64,000 bases of DNA from Stachybotrys elegans (taxonomy: Eukaryota > Ascomycota > Sordariomycetes > Hypocreales > Stachybotryaceae). The notes under the pieces were generated by a model. It was not told where the DNA came from. It made no database searches and saw only the letters and a list, made by a program, of their open reading frames with translations. The stretch covers positions 2,294,001 through 2,358,000 of the forward strand of contig JAGPNK010000001.1 in assembly GCA_020746835.1 (NCBI GenBank), in the 5' to 3' direction. Shown here piece by piece: positions 1 through 12,290 of the stretch; positions within the stretch are counted from its first letter, which is position 1, and every line of letters begins with the position of its first letter. Both the position numbers and the translations under genes were made by a program.

Positions 1-1657
1 GAAATCGACTCACCTGCGGTGCCGAGTCCCGGTGGACGGATTTGGTCTGGGACCTTTTTTGGACACTGGAACACTGCACTCACTGCACTGCACTGCACTG
101 GACATTGCATTGGCCGACGACTCTCCTGCCCATTGTGCATTGTCTACGGAGTACACCTAGGCTGGACAAGGACCTGAGCCCCCTGGCCCTGGACCTTGAC
201 CTTGACCTTGACCTGATGAGGCTGGCCTTGGCTCGGGCCCGTTGCCGAACATTCACGTAGTGAAACAATTTTCTTGGCTGTTCTCCGGACGCCCGCCGCG
301 CCGTCCCATACAGAACCCTTCTCTGGTGTTGACACGATTGTGTCCCGAGCTACGGAGAATCTTATCTTTCTACGTAGGTGCATTTGCTCTTATTACCTGC
401 GTGTTCCCTCCCCCTTGCCCCCATTCTACGTACGCACCCGCACCCGCATCCGCATTTGCCTCCCGAGTGGCTCGAGCAAGGGTGTTGGCCTCGGCTCTCT
501 TCTCGATAGGTCACAGACTGATCATCGTTCATCCCAGTTTTATTCGTCTGTCTCTCCCGTTCTTCTGGCCCGTATTTCCCTCCTTCTTTTTCTTTGTTTC
601 TTTTCTCCTTTTATTGTTTATTTTCCATATTATCCTTATCGACCAACCAGACCTTAGAGTCAACAACCGTGCTTCCCTTCCTTGCCTTGCTGCATGGTCG
701 TCCCATAATTCCTACCTCACCTCGCATCTCGTCTCGCCGTCTCGCCCGTCTTGCCTTTCCGCTTCCCGGCCTAGCCGCCTCGTACCGTCCCTGTACTCAA
801 CCGCATATCAGCAGTCTATCAGTCACCAATATCGACTTGACCGTCCCGTCCCTGTCTCTTTCCGATCCCGGTCCCTTTCGTCTCGCTGCATAACACATCA
901 GCATCAGCCGGCACCCAGAGTTTCCTTTCCTGGTCTGACAAGGTAGAGCTGACTCGGCCATGTACGTATCCTATCTACCTGTATCTGCCCTACTGCCTCT
1001 TCCCCCTTGCCTTGCCTTGTCCATTCTCCTGCAACTTGCCGAAACGTGCCCGCCGTCAAGCCATTCTATTCGACCACGCCACTTCCGCCGCTGCCCGTTG
1101 TGACCTCCCGAGCTTTCTCCATGGCGGTCAAGCTCCTACCTCGTCATTCATTCACCCACCCTCCCTCCCTACGTTGGTAGGAGAGGTGCTCAGAGATGAG
1201 CCGCTCAGCAAATTTAAAAATTTTCCCCCTTCTCCTGCCGACTTGTTCGTTAACCATTGGCTCTCCTTAGACAAACCCGCCGACTCCGTCTTTCGTCAGC
1301 CGTCTGCAGCTGCTTCTTTGTCACCTTGCATCCGGGGCGGTGCCCGCTTATACAAAAGCCCCCCCAACTCCCACACTTGGAACTCTCTTATGGCACCCTC
1401 AACTGCATTCTCTGGAAAATTCGGCCGGCTCTAACCATGTCCCTCCGTCTTTTCTACTTTGTGATGTCCCTCTCCAGGACTCACGGTTGAAACCCAGCAA
1501 ACAAGAAACCACAAACTCCCAACTCGAGCACCACAGCAGCATTCATACACACCTTCAGAACTCTGTTGCCTTGTCAACTTTCTGCCTCTCTACACCCCAA
1601 ATCTCACACTCAACTCCTCGCTATCCTCCCTTTTCGCCGTAGGGCAATTGGCCCACC
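1..1657. other. Gene-free leader and promoter region of the TRK gene
   Basis: No supported coding region. The stretch is strongly pyrimidine-rich (long C/T runs from about 370 to 1640), typical of promoters and 5' leaders in filamentous fungi. Short direct repeats occur at about 77-100 (CTGCA units) and 192-213 (CTTGAC units). ORFs here translate to Ser/Pro/Leu-rich low-complexity peptides and look like composition artefacts. Several ATGs precede the TRK start, so upstream ORFs or a leader intron are possible, but none is decisive. Confidence 0.6.
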
Positions 1658-4515
1658 ATGAATCGTTTCTCGACTTATCTCGTGACCCAGGTCAAGGCTA
1701 TCAAGCCCGCCTTTTTCTCCAAAACACCACATTTCAGCTTCATCACCGCCCATTGTAAGTGGCACTCCCTTCCCTCTCCTTTTTAGCATCTCTTCTCACC
1801 AATACATTAGACTTTTGGGTAATTGGCATGACCATTATCACTTCCATCGCAATCTACGCTTCTCGCCGAGATGGGCTGACCTACATCGACGCCTTGCTCT
1901 TCGCGAGTGGCGCCAACACGCAGGCCGGCCTCAACCCTATTGACGTCAACAAGCTCAATACGTTTCAGCAGGTCATGATCTTCCTCTTCTCCATGATATC
2001 CAGTCCCATCACCCTCCACGGATCCGTCGTCTACCTGCGTCTGTACTGGTTTGAGAAGCGGTTTCAGGATTGGGTCCGCGATGTTCGAAAACGGCGCATG
2101 ACCTTGACAAAATCCAGATCAAAGTCAAAGGCCGATCAACGCCGAGCTGAGGAAGGGGTGAGCGATCGCCATATAGTCATCGTCACTCCTGATTCTCCCC
2201 AAAGGCTCGCCAACGATGGAGTCCTCCTGAGCCCTCAGTACCAGTCTGACGCCCACGCCGCCGCAAAAATGGAAGAAAGCGACTCTGCTACGGCTACGGA
2301 TGAACACGTCGATAGAGATCCATTATACCGTGAAAAGTCAAGTCAGGGTAGCTTTACCGACGCTTCATCCCATTCGTCTGCCGAGACGGATGCCGGCATG
2401 GCCGATAACGATGTCAACCAAGCCGCTCCTCAGAGTCCCCTCGCCATCACCTTTGCGGATACCGTCAAGAAGAGCGATGGCAGATATGTTCCTACCAAGT
2501 TCCCTCAGGACAGGGCCAACGCAGACCACATTGCTATTCTCGAACGACAACGAAACCAGGACAACGAAGTTCTCCGTATCCCAGGACCACGCGATGCTGA
2601 GAGGGGGATGGGTCCCAGAAGGCTTGCAGATGACGACGACCTTCGCGATGATGATGACCGTACTACCATCATGCCCTCTCGGACGGCCGATTCCACGAAC
2701 CCCACTACCCGTCGCCCGACCGCTATTACTATAGAGGAGCCGCGTCGGCGGAGGCGCGACGAGTTGTACCAAGACATGCAAGCTGTCGGCGGTACTCTCG
2801 ACTCCCTACGGTTCCGAAAACCTCGCATATTCAACAAGAGCCAGCGCAAGTACCATGAGGACGACGGCGCTTCCAGTCATACGTTTCGCGCCAGGACAGC
2901 CGACACGATCCGATCTGTACTATCCCGAGACAAGACCGACGATATGCCGTACTTGAGCTACACGCCGACTGTGGGCCGAAACTCCAACTTCCTAGATCTC
3001 ACGCTCGAGCAGCGTGAGGAACTGGGCGGGATTGAATACCGATCCCTCCGAACCTTGGCTGTTTTGCTGCTTTCTTATTTCTGGGGCTTCCAGTTGCTAG
3101 CCATTGTGTTTCTCCTGCCGTACATTCTCCACAGCCGCCACTACGGCAATGTGGTCGATGACGCCGGCGTCTCCAAGGTCTGGTGGGCATTCTTCACGGG
3201 AAACTCGGCTTTCATGGACCTCGGTTTCACCTTGACGCCGGACAGTATGAACTCGTTCACCCGATCCGAGTACGTCCTCATGACCATGTGGTTCTTCATC
3301 ATCATCGGAAACACCGGCTTCCCCGTCATGCTGCGCTTCATCATCTGGGTCATTTCCCTGGTTATTCCCAAGGGTTCTGGCCTATGGGAGGAGACGCGAT
3401 TCCTTCTCGATCATCCTCGTCGATGCTTTACACTTCTCTTCCCTTCGGCTGCCAACTGGTGGCTGTTCTGGATTCTCGTCATCATGAACGCCGTCGACTT
3501 GCTCTTCTTCCTAATCCTGGATCTCAACTCCGAGGTCGTCGAGGCACTTCCAGTGCACACGCGCGTGGTGAATGGACTGTTCCAGGCAGCTTCCACTCGT
3601 ACCGCGGGATTCACCAGCCTTCCTCTGAGCGCGCTGCATCCCGCCATGCTAGTACTCTACATGATCATGATGTACATTTCCGTTTTCCCAATCGCCATTT
3701 CCATCCGTCGGACCAACGTGTACGAAGAGAAGTCCCTTGGCGTCTATCCCGAACCTCATCAGGACAACGATATCGATGGCGATCCCAACGCTCTCTCTTA
3801 CGTCGGCAGCCATCTGCGAAGACAGTTGTCCTTCGATTTGTGGTTCATTTTTCTAGGTCTCTTCATCCTGGCCATTACCGAAGGTAGCAAGATCCAGGCT
3901 GGACGCTTTGATCTATTCGCCATCTTGTTCGAGATCATCAGCGCATACGGCGTTGTGGGGCTTAGTCTTGGGGTCACCAATGCTTCCCTGTGCTCTCAGT
4001 TTACGACTGTTGGCAAGCTCGTCATCGTTGCCATGCAAATCCGTGGACGCCACCGTAGTTTACCTTATGGTCTGGATCGCGCCGTCCTCCTTCCCCGAGA
4101 ATACCAGTTCCAGAGAGACGACCAGAGAGACGACCACAGAGAAGAGGACGCGGAGCTGGCCCCAAGCAATACCAACGTCACGGCCACAACTTCGGGAATG
4201 CAGCGTGCAGGCAGTACCGCGGCTCGAACATCCAGCATGAGCAGAGACAGGCCAGCGGCCAACCTCATTGTCAAGCTTCTCCACCCTGGTCCAGCTGTGC
4301 CCCATGGAATCATTCATCACCGCAGGGCGCACTCGACAAGTTCTCATGTGTCGAACCCGCATTTCCAGCGCAGCCCTACAGAGCCAGTCTTTGACGAGGA
4401 TGAGGACGATCATATGCCGCCTCTTCCCCGGGTCAACGCCCGGAGCCATCCAGTACCGCCCATGAATCGGGAATGGTCGGTGGATGAAAATGTAAATGAC
4501 AGGGCCTCACGTTAA
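1658..4515 (+). CDS. TRK1: TRK-family high-affinity potassium transporter
   Basis: Plasma-membrane K+ uptake transporter of the fungal TRK/HKT family, about 941 aa. Exon 1 is 1658-1754, a 32-nt intron-like gap follows (GTAAGT at 1755, TTTTAG ending 1786), and exon 2 is 1787-4515. The ATG at 1658 is preferred because exon 1 splices in frame into the first membrane segment and adds a plausible cytoplasmic N-terminus. The gap is very short for a fungal intron, so this junction is the weakest part of the model. Four membrane-pore-membrane units are visible. Pore-loop motifs are SGANTQAGL (about residue 72), FFTGNSAFMDLGF (about 495), ASTRTAGFTSL (about 633) and SAYGVVGLSLG (about 751). A hydrophilic, charged region of roughly 320 residues (about 115-440) separates unit 1 from the rest, as is usual in fungal TRKs. 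The C-terminal tail is polar and acidic. Family assignment is firm; choosing between TRK1 and TRK2 paralogues is not possible from sequence alone. Confidence 0.92.
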
Positions 4516-5303
4516 GAGGATTGATGCCAACATTGCATCTCGACTACGGTTCTGTCTTTCTTTGGAGTTGTTTTATTTCCTTTCTTTTATTCTTTTTAGC
4601 GTGCAAATTCAGCGTGCCTACACGCAACTTTCCAGGCAGGGGAGCCTCACCACACAGAGGGAACATCAGGAGTCACGGAGTCAAAAGAACGACGACAAAT
4701 TTTCGGTATGAACGGGGGGTCTTGGGACAACTGGCTATAGAATGGGAAACAACAGGGAAACAATAGGGTGTGTTTGGTGTTATAGGAGCTCGGCCATCAT
4801 GTATGGCTCGTGGCGAGGGACAAGAAAATGTAGACAAGTGCTCTTGGAGTCATTAAGGACGCAGTGAGAAGGGCAACCTTTTCAAGCTCCTTGTAATAGT
4901 TCTCACATAGGCAAGGCATGATCAATTTCGATATAGACAAGCCATCTGCGCCTGTGAAGACCCGCGTGACGCCCACCGATTCGTAGCCTACGCTTCGTCC
5001 CGTCCTCGTCCCGTCCCTGTATATATATCTCCATGCCAGTCTATTAACATGACGTTTCTGTTAGTCAATGATGTAAGTATGATGTCCCGTAAACAAAAGG
5101 GAAAAAACAATACCCAAATCCCGCTCTTATTATAAATACAACACGCCCTTCGAAATGAAGAGGGCCCAAGGTTTCTTTTTATTCAGTTGATTGAGTTTTG
5201 TTTTCCAATATCCTTCTTCTTCTTCTTCTTCTTCTTCTTCTTCTTCTTCTTCTTCTTCTTCTTCTTCTTCTTCCTCTTCCTCTTCCCTTTCCTTTCCCTC
5301 TCT
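4516..5303. other. Convergent intergenic region with 3' UTRs
   Basis: Lies between the TRK stop and the VPS9-gene stop, which converge. It holds AT-richer sequence, including a TATATATA run near 5022, suitable for 3' ends of both transcripts, and the CTT microsatellite listed separately. No coding potential is supported. Confidence 0.6.
5213..5281. repeat. (CTT)n / (GAA)n microsatellite
   Basis: About 20 tandem CTT units, then CTT/CCT variants. It lies just downstream of the VPS9-gene stop, so the transcript would carry a GAA tract in its 3' UTR. It creates a spurious poly-lysine ORF tail when the preceding exon is read without splicing. Confidence 0.95.
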
Positions 5304-7599
5304 TTAGTCCTTCTCCTCAAAGGCGCCCATCGTCTTGAGGGCACCCGCGAGGCGACGGTAGTCCCGCAGTAGGTCGGGGACCTCGTTGAGCTTGAGGTCG
5401 CCCGGGTTCTGGATCTCCATGAAGCGCTTGACGGGCGGGGCGACCTTTTGCGCCTCCTTAGGCGGGAGCGCGGCTGCAATGTCTGGGAATGCCTGTTTCG
5501 TTTGCCTGTCAGCATGTGTGGCTTTATCGAGTATGTAAGGAGGGAAAAGCGGGAAGGGAGAAAAAAAAGACGTACAGTTGCCAGATCTCCCCCGTCTGCC
5601 ATCTTGCCCATGTCCTTGGGGGCGGCCGGAGCACCGGGAGCCGGGGTGGGGGCCGGGGTGGAGGGTGTGCGGCCGAAGCCGCGGATCATGGGGATGTTGG
5701 AGAGTCGGGCCATGGGGTTGAAGGTGTTGCCGAGGTTGCGCATCTGCTCCAGGACGGCGGGGTTCTGGGTTGACGAAGCGGGCGCCGCAGGCTTGACGTC
5801 GTCGCCGAAGAAGGACTTCCTGGACGACACGGCGGCCGGAGTAGTGCCCCGGCCGCTGCGGGTGCTGTCGGCGCTGGGGTCTCGGCGGCCGCCAATCATG
5901 CTGAGGACGCGGTCTTCGCGGGTGAGCCCCCGCTTGGTGCTGTCGCCGTCGACGGAGCTGACGGCGCTGACGCTGTCCTGGTCCTCGGGCGGAGGGGTGC
6001 TGACGAGCTTGCGGGCGTCGTCGAGAGTGCGTGGCACGACGATGGACTCGCGGGGGCTCTCCTGGTTCTCTCGCAGCTTGCCGAGCAGGAATTTGTAGCT
6101 GTCGCCCAGGCTGTTGGAGATGGTCTTGAGGCCCTGGTCGGCCGTGTTCATGACGGCATCGCTGGCGGCGCCAAAGGCCTGGGCGGGGGTGTTGACGAGC
6201 TCGCTAAGCCGTCGGTTCTTGGTGGTGGCGGCGGCGGCGGGCCTGAGGCTCGAGGCCGAAGGGGTCGACCGGAGGCCTAGCGCGTTCACCGTGCTTGTTT
6301 CAGCCGTGGCCGCGGCACTCGTCGGGCCCTGGGGGAAGGCCGGGGGGAAGGTCTCAAGCTTGGGGGTTCCGGGCTGGCTCGAGGGCTTGGGGGGACCGGA
6401 GGGGAGCTCGTCGGCTCGGAGGGTGGAGAGGTCCACCGTCTCCAGGAAGCTGATGGCAGCCTCCAGGCTTGTGAGGCAGTAGGCGGCTTCGCCGTTGAGC
6501 TTGGGCTGCCAGCGGAAGTACTGGATGAAGTGGATGTCGCTGATGGCATAGAGGTCCTCGGGCGGGAGGGTGATGAGGGTGTAGATGAGCATGGGCATGA
6601 TTTCGTCTGCCGATGCCGAGGGGTGGAAGTGCGCCAGCGTGTCGACGATGCTCTTGTGGGCCGCCTTGAGCCGGTTCAGCTTGCCCAGGGGGTATCTGGA
6701 CTCGGCCATGCGGACGAGGTCTCTGCGTGCCTGGCCCAGCCATTCCTTGATCTCGGCCGTCCTGTCGGCGACGGTCTCGCCGGTTTCGGCGGATGCTTCT
6801 CCGAGATCAATTCCCAGGTCCGCGGGGCCAATGTTGACGAGCGCCAGGGCCGCCGTCTTGGAGCGAAGCTTATCGTCCTGGGCTTCGTCCTGGGTGCTCC
6901 TGTGGCGGTAGATGCGGTCGTACAGGCCCTCGCAGAGTCTGCGCTCGACGGCCTCCTCGAGCAGGGCGCGCTTCGCCTCGAGAGCCCTTCGAGCGCGCTT
7001 CCGGTCCGCCAGCTCTTCAGCCGTAATCATCTGCTGCTCCGCCTCAGCCTTTGGCTTATCTTTGATGCTCAGGGAGGAGGCTTTGGAGCGGAGGCGGCTG
7101 GCGGCCGAGGCCAGGGAGGAAGCGGCCGGGGAGACATCCCGGCTCGCCCTGGACGCGAGGGCACTGATGTGGGTGCCGATGTGTGAGGAGGCGGTGGCGT
7201 AGAAGTCTTGGAACAGCTGGGAGAGCCGGTCGATGTTGGGCGGGGTAGAGTGAACTTTGGCATTCAGGGACTCGACGAAGCTGTTGGGCAAGTCAGATGG
7301 GCGTGGTGAATTGGGGGGATCAGTGGATTGTACTTGTCAGTGAGGGTGATGAGCTCTATGGGCAAGTCATCCAGTTCTATCGATGCTCGTGTGACCTCGA
7401 TGCCCTCCTCGGCATCGGACTCTTGGGCATTCTCGAAGGCATCGGGGGGTGCAGCAGCGTCAGCAGCGGGAGGGTGGTGGTAGGTATGGGCTCGCTTGAG
7501 CGGCCTTAGGGAGTCATCATCGGTCTGTATCGTGTGGGATGCTTGACGGCCGAGGGGCGGGCGAGGCTTGGAGTCTTTGGCTGGGGCCTGCGAAGCCAT
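5304..7599 (-). CDS. VPS9-domain Rab5 guanine nucleotide exchange factor (MUK1-like)
   Basis: Predicted 719 aa in three exons: 7599-7334, 7280-5576 and 5492-5304. Intron 1 (53 nt) joins TLTD to NFVESLNAKV. Intron 2 (83 nt, donor GTACGT, acceptor AACAG) leads into an exon ending FEEKD. VPS9 domains activate Rab5/Ypt51-type GTPases on endosomes. The VPS9 core lies at about residues 230-370 and includes the segments DEIMPMLIYTLITL, DLYAISDIHFIQYF and AAISFLETVDLSTL. The N-terminus is polar with an acidic stretch. After the VPS9 domain the chain is Pro/Ser/Ala-rich and probably disordered. No C-terminal CUE domain is seen, which fits MUK1-like better than canonical VPS9. Reading past intron 2 gives an artefactual lysine-rich tail from the CTT repeat. 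Confidence 0.88.
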
Positions 7600-9283
7600 G
7601 GAGCGGCAATGGAAGTTGTGATGGGCAGGAAGGGGAGGTTTGCGATGACGAGGCTGTCGATTTGTGTTTGCGGCGACGTGTAGAAGGCGAAGGTATGGAT
7701 TGAATAGGGGCGCGCTCGGTAGGTGACGGACGTTTGCGGCTCCTCGGGAAGCACGAAGGAGGAGAGGGGGAACGGTTTGTCGATGATAACGGCGGCCTTT
7801 ACGAAGAGAGAGCGTCGAGGAGAAGTCGTGGTGTTTAAGGGACGTGTCGAGAAGAGAGGAGTGGGCCGATCCGATGAAACAATGGCGGCGGGATGGGCGC
7901 AGAGGACGGCAGAATGGAAACGGTGGTGACGGGCAATGGCGCGAGGACCTTGAAGCTATTTAGGGCACCGGGAGCTTCCAGCAGTTGTCCGTAGGGATCA
8001 TGCAAGCGATCCAGGGCTGCTGGCTGCATTGGGCCGCGCGGGTGCCACAGGTGGGCTTACTAGGGGGGTGGTTGCGTGCGTGTCAGGAGGGTCCAGCGGG
8101 GCCTGGAAAGCTTATGCCCAGATTGGCCTGTGATCTGGCTACCCTGTACCATTCTTTCTTTCCTTGATGGGAGACGATGAATGCACTCGGGTTTTATGGA
8201 GTTGGGGTCGACGGCGTTGTCGCTGCTCATTTCGGTTGAGGAGCTGTTTGTGAAGATTATCTGGAGTTTTGTTCTGTATCTCCGGCTGGTCCGAGGGTGG
8301 TAACAGGTAATGAATGAGGGCGAGGATATCGTGGTATCTGGGATAGGATAAGCCACTGTCGTGTTAATCTGGATTACGTCTACATCCACTAGACGGGTAC
8401 TTCTATCGAATTATAATGGAAAATGCACTCTATGATTCCCAATACCTCTCTTCCTATCCGGAATGGGAAGCTCTGCCTCTCTGACTGCATTGGGGGAGGT
8501 TTGATAAGGTCAAAATCAGCAGAAACAATCACGCCGCAGCAGCACAGTTATCTGTCCTCTCCGGCACATAACCCTCAGCAACAAAAAAAAAAAAAAAAAG
8601 AAGACAGCAGTACCCAATACCCGAGAATAGCCATCCACGATCACTACCGAGTACATACCATAACGTAACTCCTCATGAGTTCAAAGCTCTGCTCCCCGTC
8701 CCACATCCAGCCCAAACCATCTGGGGTAAATCGGGGGTGGGATTATGCGGGGTAGCCAAGGTACTAATTTCCTGTCATATTTATTACTTGCACGCGAAAC
8801 CTGGGGAACAGGGCCTCTCTCAACGAAGCCTGGACGTAGCAATTGTAAGATATCTAATAGTTGCAATGAAGAAAAATACCTTCGGTGTAAAAGTATGCAT
8901 ATGTGATGGAGCTGCCAGCCATCTGTCTGTCACGACTACTCACCACCACAACCGCAACAATCGACCAGCCTCCATGTCTCTGCCAGATTGAAGCCATCCA
9001 AGACATGCCATCATCCATCACCCAGCTTCCCTTCCCCTGCTCTGCAAATCCCCCGCCAGAGCTGGAGGACCCCGGTCCCACCTCTCCAGGCAATAAACAA
9101 CCGTCCAGCGTACCATTTCGCCGGCCCCCGGTTTCTCCAATCCCTTCGACCGCGTCTCCGTCTCATCGTCGGCAACCCTGCCCACCACCACCCCCAAAGC
9201 CTCGGCTATTTCTGTCGCCCTCCCTCACATTTCATCATCATCATCTCACTCCTCCCGGCGTGCTACCTGTGACAGACGCAACC
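7600..9283. other. Divergent intergenic region (VPS9 gene / acyl-CoA synthetase)
   Basis: About 1.7 kb between two divergent starts, expected to hold both promoters. An A-run lies at 8582-8599. The part next to 9283 is C/T/A-rich and leader-like. No conserved protein or RNA gene was recognised. Confidence 0.55.
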
Positions 9284-11251
9284 ATGTCGGGACCGACATC
9301 ACGCATCAAGTCCTTGGCGAACCACCTCTCCCCCAAATCGCCATCCTCACAGCCTCACCACATCCACACCCTGTCGCCCACATACTTCCTCGAGCGTGCC
9401 GCCGACATTGAGCCAGACGCCCAGGCCGTCTTCCACATCACCGCCAATGGCAAGACGCTGCGCCGCTCCTATCACGACCTGTCCCGGCGCACGCAGGGCC
9501 TCGCCTACTACCTGAAGAAGCAAGGCCTCACTCGCATCGGCATACTCTGCCCCAACACGCCGGCTTTCCTCGAGGCCATCTACGCCGTGCCCGCTGCGGG
9601 TGCCGTCATCGTCCCCGTCAACTACCGCCTCAAGGAGGATGACATTCAGTACATCTTCGACTTTGCCCAGGTCGACTGCATCATTGTCGATCAGGAATTC
9701 ACACCGCTCTTGAAGTCTTACCAGAAGCAGCATCCCAATGTGCCTCTAATAGTCGATCTAGTATGGCCAAACACACACCCCTCCCTCTCCCTCCCTCTCT
9801 CTTACACACACCCTGCCCTGATCATCACGTAGCTGACTGTGTACCACAGGATACAGATGCAGAGCAAGGCCCTGCTTCCGGTCAGTTTGGACAGGCAATC
9901 CAGGAAGGGTTGGCCTATGACACCGCCAACGGACAAAAAGGCTGGGCAGGGCTTCACTCGCATGCCGAAGACGAGGATGATCTCCTCGCCATCCCCTTCA
10001 CCTCTGGAACCACCTCGCGACCAAAGGGCGTCATTTACACGCACCGTGGTGCCTACCTCGCAACCCTGGCCAACGTGATAGAGTCGGGCCTCAACCACGG
10101 CCAGTGCAGATATCTCTGGACACTCCCCATGTAGGTTTCTCATCGCACATCGCTTAAACATGACAGGCACATCCTGACCCTATCAACAGGTTCCATGCCA
10201 TGGGCTGGACCTTTCCCTGGTCCGTTGTAGCCGTCAGAGGCCTCAATGTCTGCCTGAGAAAGATTGACTATCCCTTGATCTGGAAGCTGCTCAAGGAAGA
10301 GGCAATCACTCACTTCAATGCGGCCCCTACGGTCAACACCCTGCTGGTGGCTGCAAAGGAGGCCCATAAACTTCCCCAGGTGGTCCGGGTGACCGTGGCC
10401 GCCAGCCCTCCAAGTGGCCACTTGTTCCAGCAAATGGTAAACGGCGCTCTCTCGGAACCATACCTACGAAGTTTCGCTGACCGATTTAGTCAAACCTCAA
10501 CCTCATCCCCGTCCACGTGTACGGAATGACAGGTAAAAAACACGCACCCCTTACTATTTTCACCTGGCAGCTCCTAACATGGCACGCAGAAACATATGGA
10601 CCAGTCACTGTCAGCTACCCCATGCCCGCCTGGGAGAGCCTCTCGCCAGAGGAAAAGTACGCCATGATGGCGCGCCAAGGCCACGGCTTCATCACCAGCA
10701 AGGCCATTCGCGTCGTCAAGCCCGACCAGCCCGACGACAAGCTCATCGACGTGGCCAAGGACGGCCAGGAGATTGGCGAAATCGTCTTCTTTGGCAACAT
10801 CTGCGCCAAGGGATACTATCGAGACGAGGAAGCTACCAGGAAGCTCTTTGCGGGCGGTGGCCTGCACTCTGGTGACCTTGCTGTCTGGCATCCCGACGGC
10901 AGCGTGCAGATTCTCGACCGCGCCAAGGACATCATCATCTCGGGCGGCGAGAACATCTCCTCGGTGGCCTTGGAGAGCATGCTCGTGCAGCACCCAGACG
11001 TCCTCGAGGCTGGCGTCGTCGCCATCAAGGACGAGCGGTGGGGCGAGAGCCCCAAGGCCTATGTCACTGTGAAGGAGGGCCGAACCCTCAAAGGGGAGGA
11101 TGTCATCTCCTGGGCCAAGAAAAAGAGCAACATTAGTGGCTTCATGATCCCTAAGGAGGTAGAGGTGGTTGCCGAGTTGCCCAAGACGAGCACGGGCAAG
11201 ATCAAGAAGAATGATTTGCGCCAATGGGCAAAGTCGGGCAACAAGACATAG
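9284..11251 (+). CDS. AMP-forming acyl-CoA synthetase (ANL superfamily)
   Basis: Activates a carboxylic acid, probably a fatty acid, to its CoA thioester through an acyl-AMP intermediate. Five exons: 9284-9760, 9850-10130, 10190-10436, 10490-10532 and 10590-11251. Together they encode 569 aa, within the usual range of the family. Core ANL motifs are intact: FTSGTTSRPKGV (phosphate loop, about residue 210), VYGMTETYGP (about 344, split by intron 4 inside the Glu codon), HSGDLAVWHPDG then ILDRAKDIIISGGENIS (about 441-470), and PKTSTGKIKK with the catalytic lysine (about 546). A longer in-frame ORF exists upstream, but the ATG at 9284 follows an ACC context and begins a chain matching family N-termini. 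The last residues (GNKT) are not a peroxisomal PTS1. Substrate chain length cannot be read from sequence. The gene converges on the aldo-keto reductase, with 132 bp between stops. Confidence 0.9.
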
Positions 11252-11383
11252 AATAGCTTGGCGTATATGGTTGGGGGGCACACGGGCTGGGTTATCTAGG
11301 TAGAGCAAGTATATAGATTCGAAACCACTACTTACCAAAGTGTGGCTCGGACGTGACAGCTGCCTATAGTGACTTGTTAATGG

Positions 11384-12290
11384 TCAGCTCACGTTGGCTG
11401 GGAACAGAGCGCCGGAGGAGCCCATGTCAAGACCATCCAGTGCCTCCATATCCCCTTGATCGAGTGAGAAGTCAAACACGGACGCATTCTCATGGATCCG
11501 TTCTGCGCTGGAGCTTTTCGGCAACGGGACCCAGCCCTTTTGGAGACTGTAGCGCACGAGGATCTGGGCTGGTGACTTGCCATGCTTGGACGCGATCGCG
11601 GCCAAGTCGACGTCCTCAAGCCTCGCACCCGTCGCAAGGGGGCTGTACGCCTGTATCACGATGCTGTGTTCCTGGCAGTAAGCGACCAGCTCCCTCTGCT
11701 GGCACCACGGATGCAACTGAGATTCTCGCATCAGTAAACCGTGCACGTAGAATGGAACGATGGCGACGTACCTCGATTTGGTTTACATGCGGCGGCCAAA
11801 TGCGAGCATACTCCTTCATCTCCTCAATGTGACAAACGTGGAAGTTGCTGACGCCAATGGCCCTCGCCTTGCCCTCGGCGTGGAGCTTCTCCAGGGCCGT
11901 CCATAGCTGCCTCCGACACTCGGGGTCTCGGCCAGGTATGTGTACGAGGAACAAGTCGACGTAACCGTCCGGCCCACCGACCTTGCGCACGCTTTCCAGC
12001 AAGCTGTCGCGTATGGCCGCTTCATCACCGCGGGCGCGGCCAATCTTGGTGGTTAGGAACACGTCGTTCCTGGAGTAGCCCGACTGCACCACGGCCTGGA
12101 GAACAGCATCCTCGTTTCGATAGAGTTGCGCCGTGTCGATGTGCCGATATCCTGCGCCGAGAGCTGCCAAACTCGCCTGCAGACACTCCTCGCTCGAAAG
12201 TTTGTACACGCCAAACCCCAGCCTCGGCATTGAGACTTGGGTGTCCCCAAGCAGAATCGTGCTGGCTATCTGCAGTGGTGCGTCCGTCAT
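11384..12290 (-). CDS. Aldo-keto reductase
   Basis: NAD(P)H-dependent carbonyl reductase, 283 aa, in two exons (12290-11772 and 11716-11384) joined by a 54-nt intron that links VNQIE to LHPWCQQ. The fold signatures are present: GFGVYKLSSEE near the N-terminus; YRHIDTAQLYRNE with the catalytic Asp and Tyr (about 45-57); TTKIG with the catalytic Lys (about 78); LVHIPG with the active-site His (about 113); GVSNFHVCHIEEM; and the C-terminal cofactor region ending VPLPKSSS. Length is close to the bacterial/fungal AKR5-like class. The substrate is unknown. The tail-to-tail arrangement with an acyl-CoA synthetase hints at lipid aldehyde metabolism, but that is only inference from position. Confidence 0.9.

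Noticed and set aside
242..946. 234-codon frame in the TRK leader region
   Set aside because: Ser/Pro/Leu-rich translation of pyrimidine-rich sequence that overlaps other equally open frames; no conserved motif.
5183..5303. Poly-lysine C-terminal extension of the VPS9-domain protein
   Set aside because: It comes from reading through intron 2 (5575-5493) into the CTT repeat in the wrong frame; the spliced frame stops at 5304.
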